A DNA stretch of 64,000 bases from assembly GCA_028293625.1 (NCBI GenBank), contig JAQGOL010000036.1, positions 62,001 through 126,000 of the forward strand. Direction: 5' to 3'. Position 1 is the stretch's first letter; every line of letters begins with the position of its first letter. The notes beneath the pieces were generated by a model. It was not told the origin of the DNA. It saw nothing but the letters and a program-made list of their open reading frames with translations, and made no database searches. This stretch comes from Chthoniobacteraceae bacterium (GTDB lineage: Bacteria > Verrucomicrobiota > Verrucomicrobiia > Chthoniobacterales > Chthoniobacteraceae). Positions 9,805-17,968 of the stretch are shown here, piece by piece. The position numbers and the translations under genes were made by a program.

Positions 9805-10343
9805 CGACCCTTTGTGGCGAAATACGGATAAACCCGGGTCCCGGTGCGGAAAGCAGCATGATAATGCCGGGCGATTTCAGCAATGGCAGTGGGTGTGGCG
9901 CAGTCCTCAAGCAACCCGACTTGGACTGGCCCTTCGGGAGCATCGATCTCCATCTCGGCCTTGGTCTGCAAATACGCCATCGCCTTGGGTGGATCAAAGA
10001 GGTCCGCCGCTTTGATCAGATGCGGCATTTTCGCCACGACTCCCTGGACCTGGGCTTCCAGGCCGCTTGGCAGCCTGAACAAGTGGACGGTCCCTGCCTT
10101 ACCGATGCGTTCGTCATGGAGCCTTTTCGCAGCAAGGACGGTGGCCCGATACGAGGCGACTTCGGGGTGCCTTGGGAAATTGTAAGCTGAGATGTCCCGG
10201 CCTGATTCAGAGAGGAAATCGCAGCTCCACCACCGCTCTCCCTCTGGTCCTCCGAGCACGCAGACAGCAAGGCGAAGGATGACGAGGTGTTCGGGGGCTG
10301 AGTTCACCGCAGGTGTATAAAGGTCGGTTCCGGGTGGCTTCAA
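9801..10343 (-). CDS. brxE: BREX type 6 protein BrxE
   Basis: A protein of about 180 residues that opens the BREX operon. The segments LRLAVCVLGG, ERWWSCDFLSESGRD, HDERIG and HLFRLPSGLEAQVQ match my recollection of the BrxE family, the gene that marks BREX type 6 (order brxE, brxA, brxB, brxC, pglX, pglZ, brxD, brxHI). Its role is unknown. The longest frame starts at a TTG at 10343; there is no in-frame ATG near the 5' end, and a GTG at about 10307 is the other candidate. An ATG at 10350 is out of frame. The 3' end overlaps brxA by ATGA. The family call rests on motif memory and position, so it is a little less certain than its neighbours. Confidence 0.82.
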   Translation of the reverse strand: MKPPGTDLYTPAVNSAPEHLVILRLAVCVLGGPEGERWWSCDFLSESGRDISAYNFPRHPEVASYRATVLAAKRLHDERIGKAGTVHLFRLPSGLEAQVQGVVAKMPHLIKAADLFDPPKAMAYLQTKAEMEIDAPEGPVQVGLLEDCATPTAIAEIARHYHAAFRTGTRVYPYFATKGR

Positions 10344-11658
10344 TGTTCATGTGAGATCATTTCCATCCACTTCCGAGGCAGCGCATCGGAGCTTCAGAGA
10401 AGCGCGCCTGCGGTAAGCATCGAAAACGTGTTATTAAAGCAGTGTTAATGGAGTGTTAAGATTGTCTGAGCAGGATCTGCGAAACGGGTTCCCGGCGGCA
10501 GTCGCAAATCGAAACAAGCGTCCGTGGCTCTGCAGAAAGATTGAGGCAGCTCGGCAGCCATCCACTACCTGCTCAAACTGTGCTGCGGGCGCGCCCTAAC
10601 CCGTTTTGAGCAAGTAGCGTCTCTCCGGGAAAATTTTCCCTAACCTCATTTTCTTTTCAGGCGCTTAAAGCGGAAATTTAACAAGGCGGAACATCTTGCC
10701 AAGGCAAGCCTGTCCAATTAACCACCTTCACGCTGGTCCTTGCACTCGCTTCATGGCCTTTGACGCGGCGCCAGCAGTAGTCACGATTTCGGTGGAACGG
10801 TCGTGGCGGGGACGCCAACGGCCCACGTTCCCAGGCGAACGGAATCAGGCGCGCCACTGGCGACCACTTTCGTGCTCGAAGATACTGGCAAGCCAGATGC
10901 CGGTGACCGGCAAGAGCAAGTCTTCCAACCGGCAGTAACCGACACTTTTACTTACGCCTTACAGGTATTTATCTGATAGTGGAAATTCTGGGCGAAGTTT
11001 GGGGTCTGATGGAGCGCGCGAAGCATTGGAGGAAGCGCTTGCAGCCAATAAGCAAAGAGAGTGTGGCATCACGGCCGTGGATGCACACCCTCCCGCGATT
11101 CGGCAGTTTGCAAAGAATCCAAAACTCTTGCTGCAGTGCGTAGGTAGAAGTTCTTCAACGATCGGCATTATGCGTTAAAGCGATAATTCCTTGCCATTTG
11201 TGGCTTTTCCCGGATCTTCATCTTCGCTGACGCACCGCGACAGCAAATTGTGCGGCTTCCGGCGCCGCGTTACAACACCGGGGACATTATCGCTTGTGGC
11301 CACCAAAAAAAGCGAAGTATGCCGACTGTAACGGAGGGGAATACCTCTTCGTTTGCGCTGAATCGGCTGCCGCCCTTGCACGGCGTAACTACATAGCAAA
11401 CAGCTTTCACGGAGACACTTCTGATGCGAGGCCCAATGAATTTGCGCGCCCGAGATCTGTCCGTAACTTGCTGCTGCCCCACTCGTCCAGTTAATGACTG
11501 CGAGTCGGTGCTGGTGCTCGGACTTACTATCCGACTTTTCTCAACCGCCCCTTTTGTGGCCGCGCATCGCGCGCTCACATTTCTCACGCACGCCTGAAAT
11601 AGGGGTTGGCTTGTGCGTCTAGCACTGAAAAGCCAAACCAGTACATGCCCACGGCTTT
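10344..11658. other. Gene-free stretch between BREX operon and nuclease gene
   Basis: About 1.3 kb with only short unsupported frames. Apart from the GTGTTA repeats near brxE I see no recognisable coding or RNA feature. The composition and the short broken frames suggest decayed island DNA. Confidence 0.5.
10429..10458. promoter_or_regulatory. Triple GTGTTA direct repeat upstream of brxE
   Basis: Three copies of GTGTTA begin at 10429, 10442 and 10453, that is 13 and 11 bp apart, roughly one helical turn. They lie about 85 bp upstream of the brxE start. Helically phased short repeats of this kind can be regulator binding sites; that role is inference only. Confidence 0.3.
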
Positions 11659-11673
11659 GTGTTCTTAGAGGGG

Positions 11674-12390
11674 ATGGAACACAAAATCTCTGCAGAGCTC
11701 CCCGGTGTGAAGTTTGAAATCAAATCAGGAAAGTGGCGTGCCTTCCTCTACGACCCAAAAGAGTGCCGATCCTGGACAGTTGGCTATTTTAAAACGCGAG
11801 ATGAAGCTCTTCGAGCGCGGGATCTTGCCGCACTGAAACACTTCGGGAACAGCTGTCCCCTGAACTTTGAAGAATCTCGCCGCGAAAAACCTAACCAAGA
11901 GGCGTTGCCTCAAGTCTGTGCACGCTGCAAAGGATTTGCCGTATCTGAAAAAGGAAGATTCGTAAAATCGCGTGAGGCATTTGGCAAACGTCGTTGGCTA
12001 TGCACTACGTGCTTAACCACACCGGCCTTTGCGCCGGACAACGTAACAAGGCCCAAACGGCGCGAATCTCCTGTCGAGAAACGTGCCCGCATGGTGCTGC
12101 TCAATATCTATAACGAGCACATGCTCATTTTTGTCCCGGAATACCAGATGGACAAGGCAACGTTCGACTTTGCGATTCCATCCCTCAAGCTACTCATCGA
12201 AATCGATAGCAAATCGTATCACAGTTCCGAACGACAAAAGAAAAGAGATCGGTGGAAAACCGCTGTGGCGAAGGAGAATGAATGGACGCTCTTTCGAATT
12301 CAGCCGTGTCCCAAGATGGAGTTGAAAATTGAGAGGGCTGTTCTTGAAATCCAACGTCGTATTCTTCGAACTGCGGACGCTGCAAGATAG
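11674..12390 (+). CDS. AP2-like / zinc-ribbon / PD-(D/E)XK-like nuclease protein
   Basis: A 238-residue protein with three recognisable parts. Residues about 10-65 look like an AP2/ERF-type DNA-binding domain (GYFKTRDEALRARDLAALKH, then the terminal PLNF). A four-cysteine zinc ribbon follows, with C82/C85 and C110/C113. Residues about 132-235 resemble the DUF559/Vsr-like PD-(D/E)XK nuclease fold: FDFAIPSLKLLIEID gives candidate D165 and E176/D178, then H183 and a basic helix RQKKRDRWK. AP2 domains are known in homing endonucleases, usually with HNH, so this protein may be a homing-type or defence nuclease. A GTG five codons upstream could start it, but the ATG at 11674 is preceded by TTAGAGGGG, a good ribosome site. 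It stands alone among decayed sequence in the defence island. Confidence 0.7.
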   Translation: MEHKISAELPGVKFEIKSGKWRAFLYDPKECRSWTVGYFKTRDEALRARDLAALKHFGNSCPLNFEESRREKPNQEALPQVCARCKGFAVSEKGRFVKSREAFGKRRWLCTTCLTTPAFAPDNVTRPKRRESPVEKRARMVLLNIYNEHMLIFVPEYQMDKATFDFAIPSLKLLIEIDSKSYHSSERQKKRDRWKTAVAKENEWTLFRIQPCPKMELKIERAVLEIQRRILRTADAAR

Positions 12391-13183
12391 GTTGCTCGTC
12401 ATAGCGGTGCATGGGTGTCGGTCACAAACATCGGGCTGGTTGTCGGCGGCTAGCCGGGTCCCAGCCTTCTCGCGCCCATTTGCCTCTCGACCAATTTAGT
12501 TTTTCCAGCCGCAAAATCGCTTTCTGCCAGGCTTCATGATGAAAGCAATGGCTCAACCGACCCCAAGGAGACTGTCGCCGTCACCGTGGTACCGCTTTCG
12601 GCTGAACGATCTCTCCACAAGGAGGAAGGCGAGCATGGAGCTGTGCTGGATGCTGGAGTCCTCACCAGCAGCGCGGCGCAGTCCAGTACACAGGAGGTCG
12701 AGGTTCGTGTGAGCCTTGAATCCAACTTTGCGGCTTATCGGGCGCGAGAATCTGCCAGGGCTGCAGAGGTACTTCTCCGCGCAAGCGAGCAGGGCACAGA
12801 TGCTTAAAGTGAAGGACCAGATGCCTGGGCAGAAATCGAGATGACGCCACCGTGATACGGCAACTCAATGGCGCCATGGCAAACGCTCTCAAAAGGCTTT
12901 AAAGCAGTCTGGTCACACGAACGCCTTCGCAACCCATCTAAACGGCCATACCGTCACTTGCGCGATCCACGAGCGGGCTTGGTGGCTGTTGATCCATGCC
13001 AACTTCAGATCCTGCAAAGAATCCAACAACTGATCGCTCCCTGCTTCAGATCGCCCTGAAGGGAAGCGCATGGGTTAACTTTTGGACTCAGACGCTTGCT
13101 GCACGAACGGCGTCGGAAAGCCCGGATAATATTCTCGCAGCATCCCCTCAGGCGCTAGCTTGGCCGGAACGGTTCTAAACAGG

Positions 13184-13309
13184 ATGCCCGCTATCGCGCT
13201 TGAGGAAGCGGTCTGCGCTCTTGGGCTCCCTTGACGTATGGAGGCCGATAGAGAGGCGCTGGAAGCCTCAGCCGTCGTAGCGTGCCGGAAAGCACGAGTC
13301 AGCTTTTGC
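13184..13309. repeat. Diverged duplicate, copy 1
   Basis: Begins ATGCCCGCTATCG and ends GAGTCAGCTTTT, with matching blocks in between shared with 13668-13791. The copies are clearly diverged, with substitutions and indels. The minus-strand translations also align (KLTRAFRHATTAEAS against KLTLAPKQLTTIEAP), suggesting decayed copies of a once-coding segment. Confidence 0.45.
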
Positions 13310-13667
13310 TTCCCATGGGGCTTGCGGTGCTCCGCATAGCGGCACCTTTGCCACGGGCAATCACAACGTGCGTTGGTTCCAGCTCCAGAGTCGGACACAT
13401 CGGCTGTGGAGTGCGCCAACCCCGAGTATAGAAAGATAGCGCGAGCCAGGGCGGCTCCGTAAGTGCTCAGAAAGAGCAGGAGAGGGTGGCGCACAGGGTT
13501 GCGAGCGGCGGAGGAAAAACCCCAAATAGATCGGCCGATTTGGAAACCTCAAGGCAGACGTTAACTCCGCCCATTGAGGAAAACCTCTCTCACTTGAATT
13601 CGGCTTTTCTCCCAAAGCGACCCGGTCAGTACTCGGGTTTGATGGGCGTGGAGAGATCCTGAGCACA

Positions 13668-13791
13668 ATGCCCGCTATCGTCGTTGAGGATGCGCTCTGC
13701 GCTTTGAGGCGCGGCGGACGTTTCGACGCGAGTAACGGGCCGTGGGAGCCTCAATCGTCGTAAGCTGCTTGGGAGCGAGAGTCAGCTTTTC
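13668..13791. repeat. Diverged duplicate, copy 2
   Basis: Direct-orientation partner of 13184-13309, starting ATGCCCGCTATCG and ending GAGTCAGCTTTT. A further related block (CCGTTC-AAACAGG) occurs near 13169 and near 13830, so the duplicated unit may be longer than marked. Confidence 0.45.
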
Positions 13792-14429
13792 ATAATCATT
13801 GTCACTGAACTTCAAACGTGCACCCGTTCCAAACAGGGTACCTGCAAGGTCTGAACAGGATAGTTGCAACGCCTGCTGAGTTTTGGATTCGTTGCCAGTC
13901 AGACACTCACTGTGCAGCACGCGCGGTTAACAAAAGATCGTTTAGCGCGTTTTAAAAAGCCACCCGATCACCGAATCACCCGTTGTCGTCGACAAGGACG
14001 TGGCATCGGACAGCTTGTGTAGACGCAAGGCATTCTCAAAACTCGGCGCGCTATGAGTGCCCTCATTGACGTCGCGGGCACAAGCTTTCAAACACCGCGG
14101 AAGGCAATTCCGACTCCCGCATCCAGTCATCGAGTGCAGGCATTGGCATCAGATCAAGCGCGTGGCCGGTCGCCCCTACCTCCTTTGAATCACGTTGTCG
14201 TCGCCGACTTCATGGCAAAGAGGAGCTTACAGGCATTTGCTTCAAGCGACAAACAGAGTGGCACTTTCACATTTTATCACAACTGCTCACTTGTGGCCGT
14301 GCATGGCACGACCACAATTACGACACGTTACTACAACGAAATGCGCTAATGTATTCGTCGCAGAAAGGGTGAATCATCTTACTCAGGCTTAATCGCTCAA
14401 ACCGGAGTCAGATAAAGAAAAGTGCCTTC

Positions 14430-15617
14430 CTAAGGAAGCCGTTCAGTTGCTAAGGCAATATCCAGCCCATATTTCATTAATCCTTTCGGAGCCACCACCC
14501 GGCTAAATTTCATGATTTGACCTATCGTAGAGGCCGATAATTCATTTGATGAATTAAACATCATAACAACAGCTTGTTGGACAATCTTTAGCTCTGTAGG
14601 GGTTAGTCGGCCATTCTCCTTGGATAGCTTTGCGTTGTCTTTTACAAGCGATTTAAATACGTTTTGAAGGCATTTAATTGAAAGCCTGTCACAAAACACT
14701 TCTGAATCGAAAAGTGAAGTTCCATCTGCATAGTTAAATAGCAATTTAATGATTGGCCTAAATTTGATAGCTTCGTCGTTATCATGATCAATCGATGGTT
14801 CCACATTTCTGGTTAGTTCAGCTGCTTTTAACGTCCCTGTGCCGATGAATCTGTCCTCCAGAGCATTCAGGTCTTGGTAATCCCGCCTATAGATCTCGGG
14901 CGGATGTGTTGATTCCAAGCGTGCTTCAAAGCTGGCAGCATTCTCAGGAGAGATTATGTTTAGGAAGGCGGCTACGCTTACCCCTGCAGCTATGCTCGAA
15001 TTTAACGCTGTGCGAACAGTAGCCACGCTGTCTGGGGGGATTTCTAATCGCCTTGCCTCAAGCGCCTCCAAGAGTGCGTATCCAGGACCAACCTCGTGAT
15101 TTTGAAGGCCAACCTGAGCCGCTGCATAATCACGTATGAAATTAGGTTCGTATTCGGCGAAACCGCCCTGCATTTCCAAGCTCTTGATCTGATCGGCTAG
15201 GGTGCCTGACTTGAAGATACGCATGTACGTGCCAAACTCTCTTAGTCGCTCTTCGTTTGACTTTTCGCGGTTTTTGTTGGCTTGCAAGATAGCGATTTCG
15301 ATTTCTGTCGCGTCATACAGGTACTTGACGCAGACCGGCACCAGAGTGCGTTCGAGATAGCTGAGTGCCCCCCCTCGACGCCACCCGTCGATCATGGTCG
15401 AGTCCGGCGTGACCATGAGTCGTTCCTGCAGACCATGGTTCCGGATATCTTGCGCAAGATGATCGATGGGGACATGCCGGTACACGAGTTGGTTCAATGG
15501 ATGAGGTTTAAGATCAGATAGAGCCAAGCTGCTAAGCTTTGTTTTCGCATTCATTATGTTAGCAACGATTGCGATTAATGGGTGAGTGATGCCTTTTTTT
15601 GATTTGTGGGTTTTCAT
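14430..15617 (-). CDS. Solitary ParB/Srx-fold domain protein
   Basis: A protein of about 395 residues. Residues about 25-115 match the ParB N-terminal (ParB/Srx) fold: LKPHPLNQLVYRHVPIDHLA, HGLQERLMVTPDSTMIDGWRR and AILQANKNREKSNEER follow the usual strand-helix order. The GERR-like box is replaced by DGWRRGGALSY. The rest is helical with no family I recognise and does not look like a canonical ParB HTH plus dimer domain. No parA lies beside it, so chromosome partition is unlikely; plasmid, phage or defence roles are possible. The frame opens at 15650, but the ATG at 15617 is preceded by CAGGGGCTC, a fair ribosome site. Base composition is more AT-rich than the BREX genes. Confidence 0.65.
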   Translation of the reverse strand: MKTHKSKKGITHPLIAIVANIMNAKTKLSSLALSDLKPHPLNQLVYRHVPIDHLAQDIRNHGLQERLMVTPDSTMIDGWRRGGALSYLERTLVPVCVKYLYDATEIEIAILQANKNREKSNEERLREFGTYMRIFKSGTLADQIKSLEMQGGFAEYEPNFIRDYAAAQVGLQNHEVGPGYALLEALEARRLEIPPDSVATVRTALNSSIAAGVSVAAFLNIISPENAASFEARLESTHPPEIYRRDYQDLNALEDRFIGTGTLKAAELTRNVEPSIDHDNDEAIKFRPIIKLLFNYADGTSLFDSEVFCDRLSIKCLQNVFKSLVKDNAKLSKENGRLTPTELKIVQQAVVMMFNSSNELSASTIGQIMKFSRVVAPKGLMKYGLDIALATERLP

Positions 15618-15913
15618 GAGCCCCTGAAGAACAGAGTCGGAAAGGCTCATTGGCTGAAAATTCAGATTTTTTTAGTGTCAGGTCTAACGGCCGTCAGCGC
15701 ACGCTGTATTGAAAATGTGCGAGCTTCCCTTTTAGGGCTTCTTACAGCGGAATTCATGCTGATGGGCCACATCAATAGACTGGAGATCATTTACAGTGCT
15801 TGATTCAGCAATATTATTGTGGGCCACACTCGAATGAATTCCGCTCTCGGGTCTCTCTCTCCGAGAGCATAATCGGCCAAGAAAAAGCTTGGCTGCCACT
15901 CCAGCTGATGCAC

Positions 15914-16184
15914 GCAGAGGCGGACGTAGCGATTTGCAGACGGCCTGCCCAGTTGAGGAGGACCCCGACTCGGGCATGAAACCGCTGACACCTACGACCC
16001 TGTTGTGCTCGAGGCACGACATACGCGCCTTCACTGTGAAGATCTACGTCACGAGGAGATGTGAGTGGCAATTGGAGCCGACATCCGCAAGTGGAACAGG
16101 CCGCACATTTACTGGCTGATCTCCTGGGGGAAAGGGGTGGTTACGGTCCTATATAGTGTCGGCCGAAGCCTTAGTAAAACGGAG
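15914..16184 (+). repeat. 270-bp direct repeat, copy A
   Basis: Starts GCAGAGGCGGACGTAGCGAT and ends near AGTAAAACGGAG. It aligns over its whole length in the same orientation with 22604-22873, at roughly 85-90 percent by eye. The two copies bracket the antitoxin-like gene, the IS5 fragment and mcrBC. No intact gene lies inside. Confidence 0.85.
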
Positions 16185-16191
16185 TGTAAAA

Positions 16192-16386
16192 TTACGGATG
16201 CTTCCTGCCCTGCGAGCCTGCGTTCTTGCCTTTCCCGGCTGGCTGCTCGTGTTGAACCGATGCTTCCACTGATCCGTCTGTGAGCACCACCTGCCACATC
16301 CCGTCTTCCTCCGAGCCATAGCCGACCTGCTTCGTCTGGCCAGTGATACGATGACGGACAACCCAGAATGGACGGTGGATAGGCAT
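16192..16386 (-). CDS. Possible small hypothetical protein
   Basis: A 64-residue frame from ATG 16386 (MPIHRPFWVVRHRITG) with a plausible beta-rich N-terminal half and a charged Gly/Lys tail. It is not recognised as any family. It lies immediately beside repeat copy A, upstream of nothing obvious. It could be a chance frame. Confidence 0.25.
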   Translation of the reverse strand: MPIHRPFWVVRHRITGQTKQVGYGSEEDGMWQVVLTDGSVEASVQHEQPAGKGKNAGSQGRKHP

Positions 16387-16747
16387 TCTGCAGCGTAGCA
16401 TGGCTTACAAGGCATCTGATTTATCGTGTCCGTAGACCGGCCAAAGGGATCTCAAACCGGTCAGTCCACGCGGTAGACGTAGAGCCTATGAGGGACCCTG
16501 TAGCGGGCTTTTCCCTTCGTAAAGCAGAGCTACTCGTCCAAGGGGGGATGCGTGTGGTCGCGTGATCCAAACCACTTCACCATGAGCCCGCGGCTTGGAC
16601 GGGTGGAGTTGCGGCCTGACCTGCATAGGGTAAAGCAGACACCCTTTATGGCTTCTTCATTGTAAATCCCGTGCCACCTTTTACCCCGTCCATTTGTCAG
16701 CCCGTCTTGAGCTTGCTCCTTTGTGACGCCCACTATCGCTCGCTCCG

Positions 16748-17056
16748 ATGAATGCCCAGGAAATCAAAGCCCAAATCCGCCTTCTGCCCGACGATGATGT
16801 GGGTCCATTGCTGGAGTGGCTTAAGGATTATTACGATGGCGAGGTCTGGGACCGCCAGATCGATGCAGACGTCCAGAGGCTCGGACCTGAAGAATTTACA
16901 AAACGCCTTCAGCAAGAAATGGAGGATGCATCGGAACCACGTCAGGCGGCATTGCGCCTTCTAAATTCGATGCATTTCAAGTCGGACTCGGCTCGACAAG
17001 CATACATTTGTGACGTGGAAACCATGCTTGGGAGCGCATTGCTCAAGAACAGATAG
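16748..17056 (+). CDS. Small hypothetical protein with antitoxin-like N-terminus
   Basis: A 102-residue protein. The N-terminal half (LLPDDDVGPLLEWLKDYYDG, then VWDRQIDADVQRLG) resembles the small antitoxin-like proteins that contain an EWL...EWDRQIEAD pattern and sit beside RelE/ParE-type toxins. The C-terminal half is not familiar. The next gene lies 54 bp downstream on the same strand and could be its partner, but it is not a recognised toxin. It lies inside the segment bracketed by the 270-bp direct repeats. The family link is a tentative recollection. Confidence 0.55.
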   Translation: MNAQEIKAQIRLLPDDDVGPLLEWLKDYYDGEVWDRQIDADVQRLGPEEFTKRLQQEMEDASEPRQAALRLLNSMHFKSDSARQAYICDVETMLGSALLKNR

Positions 17057-17110
17057 AAGCGACCGCGGAGGCAAACTGCCGTCAACAGCTCTCCCGGAAA
17101 TCACAAACCT

Positions 17111-17581
17111 ATGTTGCCTGCACTGCCGATCACGCCTCGTTTTGATGGCTATCGCACCGACGCCCTGTGCTCAAAGGCGTGGATCTTGCCCGACCTGATC
17201 ATCATTCCGCTCAAGCAAATGCACTTTCGCTGGATTTTGGAGCATCACGTAATGCTGAGCCAAAGGTATCAAATCGACTTCAGCGGGTTGCCTGCCGAGG
17301 AGCAGCCCGTCCGACTACACGCTCTCAATCACGGGTTTGTTCGAGTCAATTACGAGCGGAACCGGGGACGGCTCACAGTAGAAGCCAACACCGCCTTCCT
17401 TGGCTTGGACCTCCAGAATGTGATTGCCGGGCTCATTACGGGGAATATTGACCTGATCGACAACGTCCGTGTCCATTGGCTGAACACGGCCGGCGTGGCA
17501 ACCCGAGTAGTCCGAAGGAATCTGGTCGGGATGGGCGATGCGGATAAAATCAGTGGGATCACGAAGATATTTGTTGATTAA
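17111..17581 (+). CDS. Hypothetical protein downstream of antitoxin-like gene
   Basis: A 156-residue protein that I do not recognise. It has a proline- and aromatic-rich N-terminus (PITPRFDGYR, then SKAWILPDLIIIPLKQMHFRW) and a beta-rich C-terminal half (NRGRLTVEANTAFLGLDLQN). There is no signal peptide or membrane segment. It follows 16748-17056 by 54 bp on the same strand, so the two may be co-transcribed. It could be the second member of a two-gene module, but no toxin motif is visible. Confidence 0.45.
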   Translation: MLPALPITPRFDGYRTDALCSKAWILPDLIIIPLKQMHFRWILEHHVMLSQRYQIDFSGLPAEEQPVRLHALNHGFVRVNYERNRGRLTVEANTAFLGLDLQNVIAGLITGNIDLIDNVRVHWLNTAGVATRVVRRNLVGMGDADKISGITKIFVD

Positions 17582-17608
17582 TACAACGGAGACGTGTTTG
17601 TGAACTGT

Positions 17609-17636
17609 ACAGCCTTTTGCGATAGCAAAAGGCTGT
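17609..17636. repeat. Perfect 12-bp stem-loop
   Basis: ACAGCCTTTTGC, loop GATA, then GCAAAAGGCTGT. It follows the preceding plus-strand gene by 27 bp but has no T tract, so it is a poor intrinsic terminator. It lies just left of the IS5-like fragment and could be an IS-end or insertion-target hairpin. Confidence 0.5.
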
Positions 17637-17720
17637 AATCATTACTGAACCCGCCTGGTTGGCTAGAGCGTGTTCACAATTCCATTCGAACGGCGCGCCC
17701 TGGTTTGCCAACGTTTTTGC

Positions 17721-17955
17721 ATGACGATTTCTACCCCTGATCGACTGCACTGCCTTGAAGAGGAGCCTTGGGCGCATATCAAAGACTCTTTTCCCCGCGC
17801 CAAGGGTAACAAAGGCTTTCAGCCTGAGATCTTCAACCGCGAGGTGCTTGAAGCGGTCATTTACCGTTCGCGCACAGGCTGCCCATGGCGGGATCTGCCC
17901 AAAGAGTATGGATACTGGCACGCTATCTACATGCGCTGGACGCGCTGGCATGAGA
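17721..17955 (+). mobile_element. Truncated IS5-family transposase fragment
   Basis: From ATG 17721 the frame reads an IS5-type transposase N-terminus: a LEEEPWAHIKDSFP segment, GNKGFQPEIFNREVLEAVIY, then RSRTGCPWRDLPKEYGYWHA and a WTRWHE end. Homology stops near 17955 and the catalytic DDE part is missing. Upstream, GAGCGTGTTCACAATTCC at about 17665 resembles the left end of such elements. The fragment abuts the 3' end of mcrC, so the right part was lost or the insertion was one-ended. It is a relic and cannot transpose by itself. Confidence 0.75.
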
Positions 17956-17968
17956 TACAATCCTGTCG

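Larger units (their letters stand above)
12391..14429. other. 2 kb stretch without convincing genes
   Basis: Only short frames on both strands and no recognised protein. A frame at about 12535-12807 (+) reads protein-like but has no clear start. The stretch contains a diverged duplicated segment, listed separately. It is best read as decayed island DNA. Confidence 0.5.

Noticed and set aside
12535-12807. Plus-strand frame ending in YRARESARAAEVLLRASEQG
   Set aside because: Reads protein-like but has no clear start, ribosome site or recognised family, and the other strand is equally open.
15732-16119. Several frames within repeat copy A on both strands
   Set aside because: The matching frames in copy B are interrupted at different places, so the repeat is not under coding constraint.
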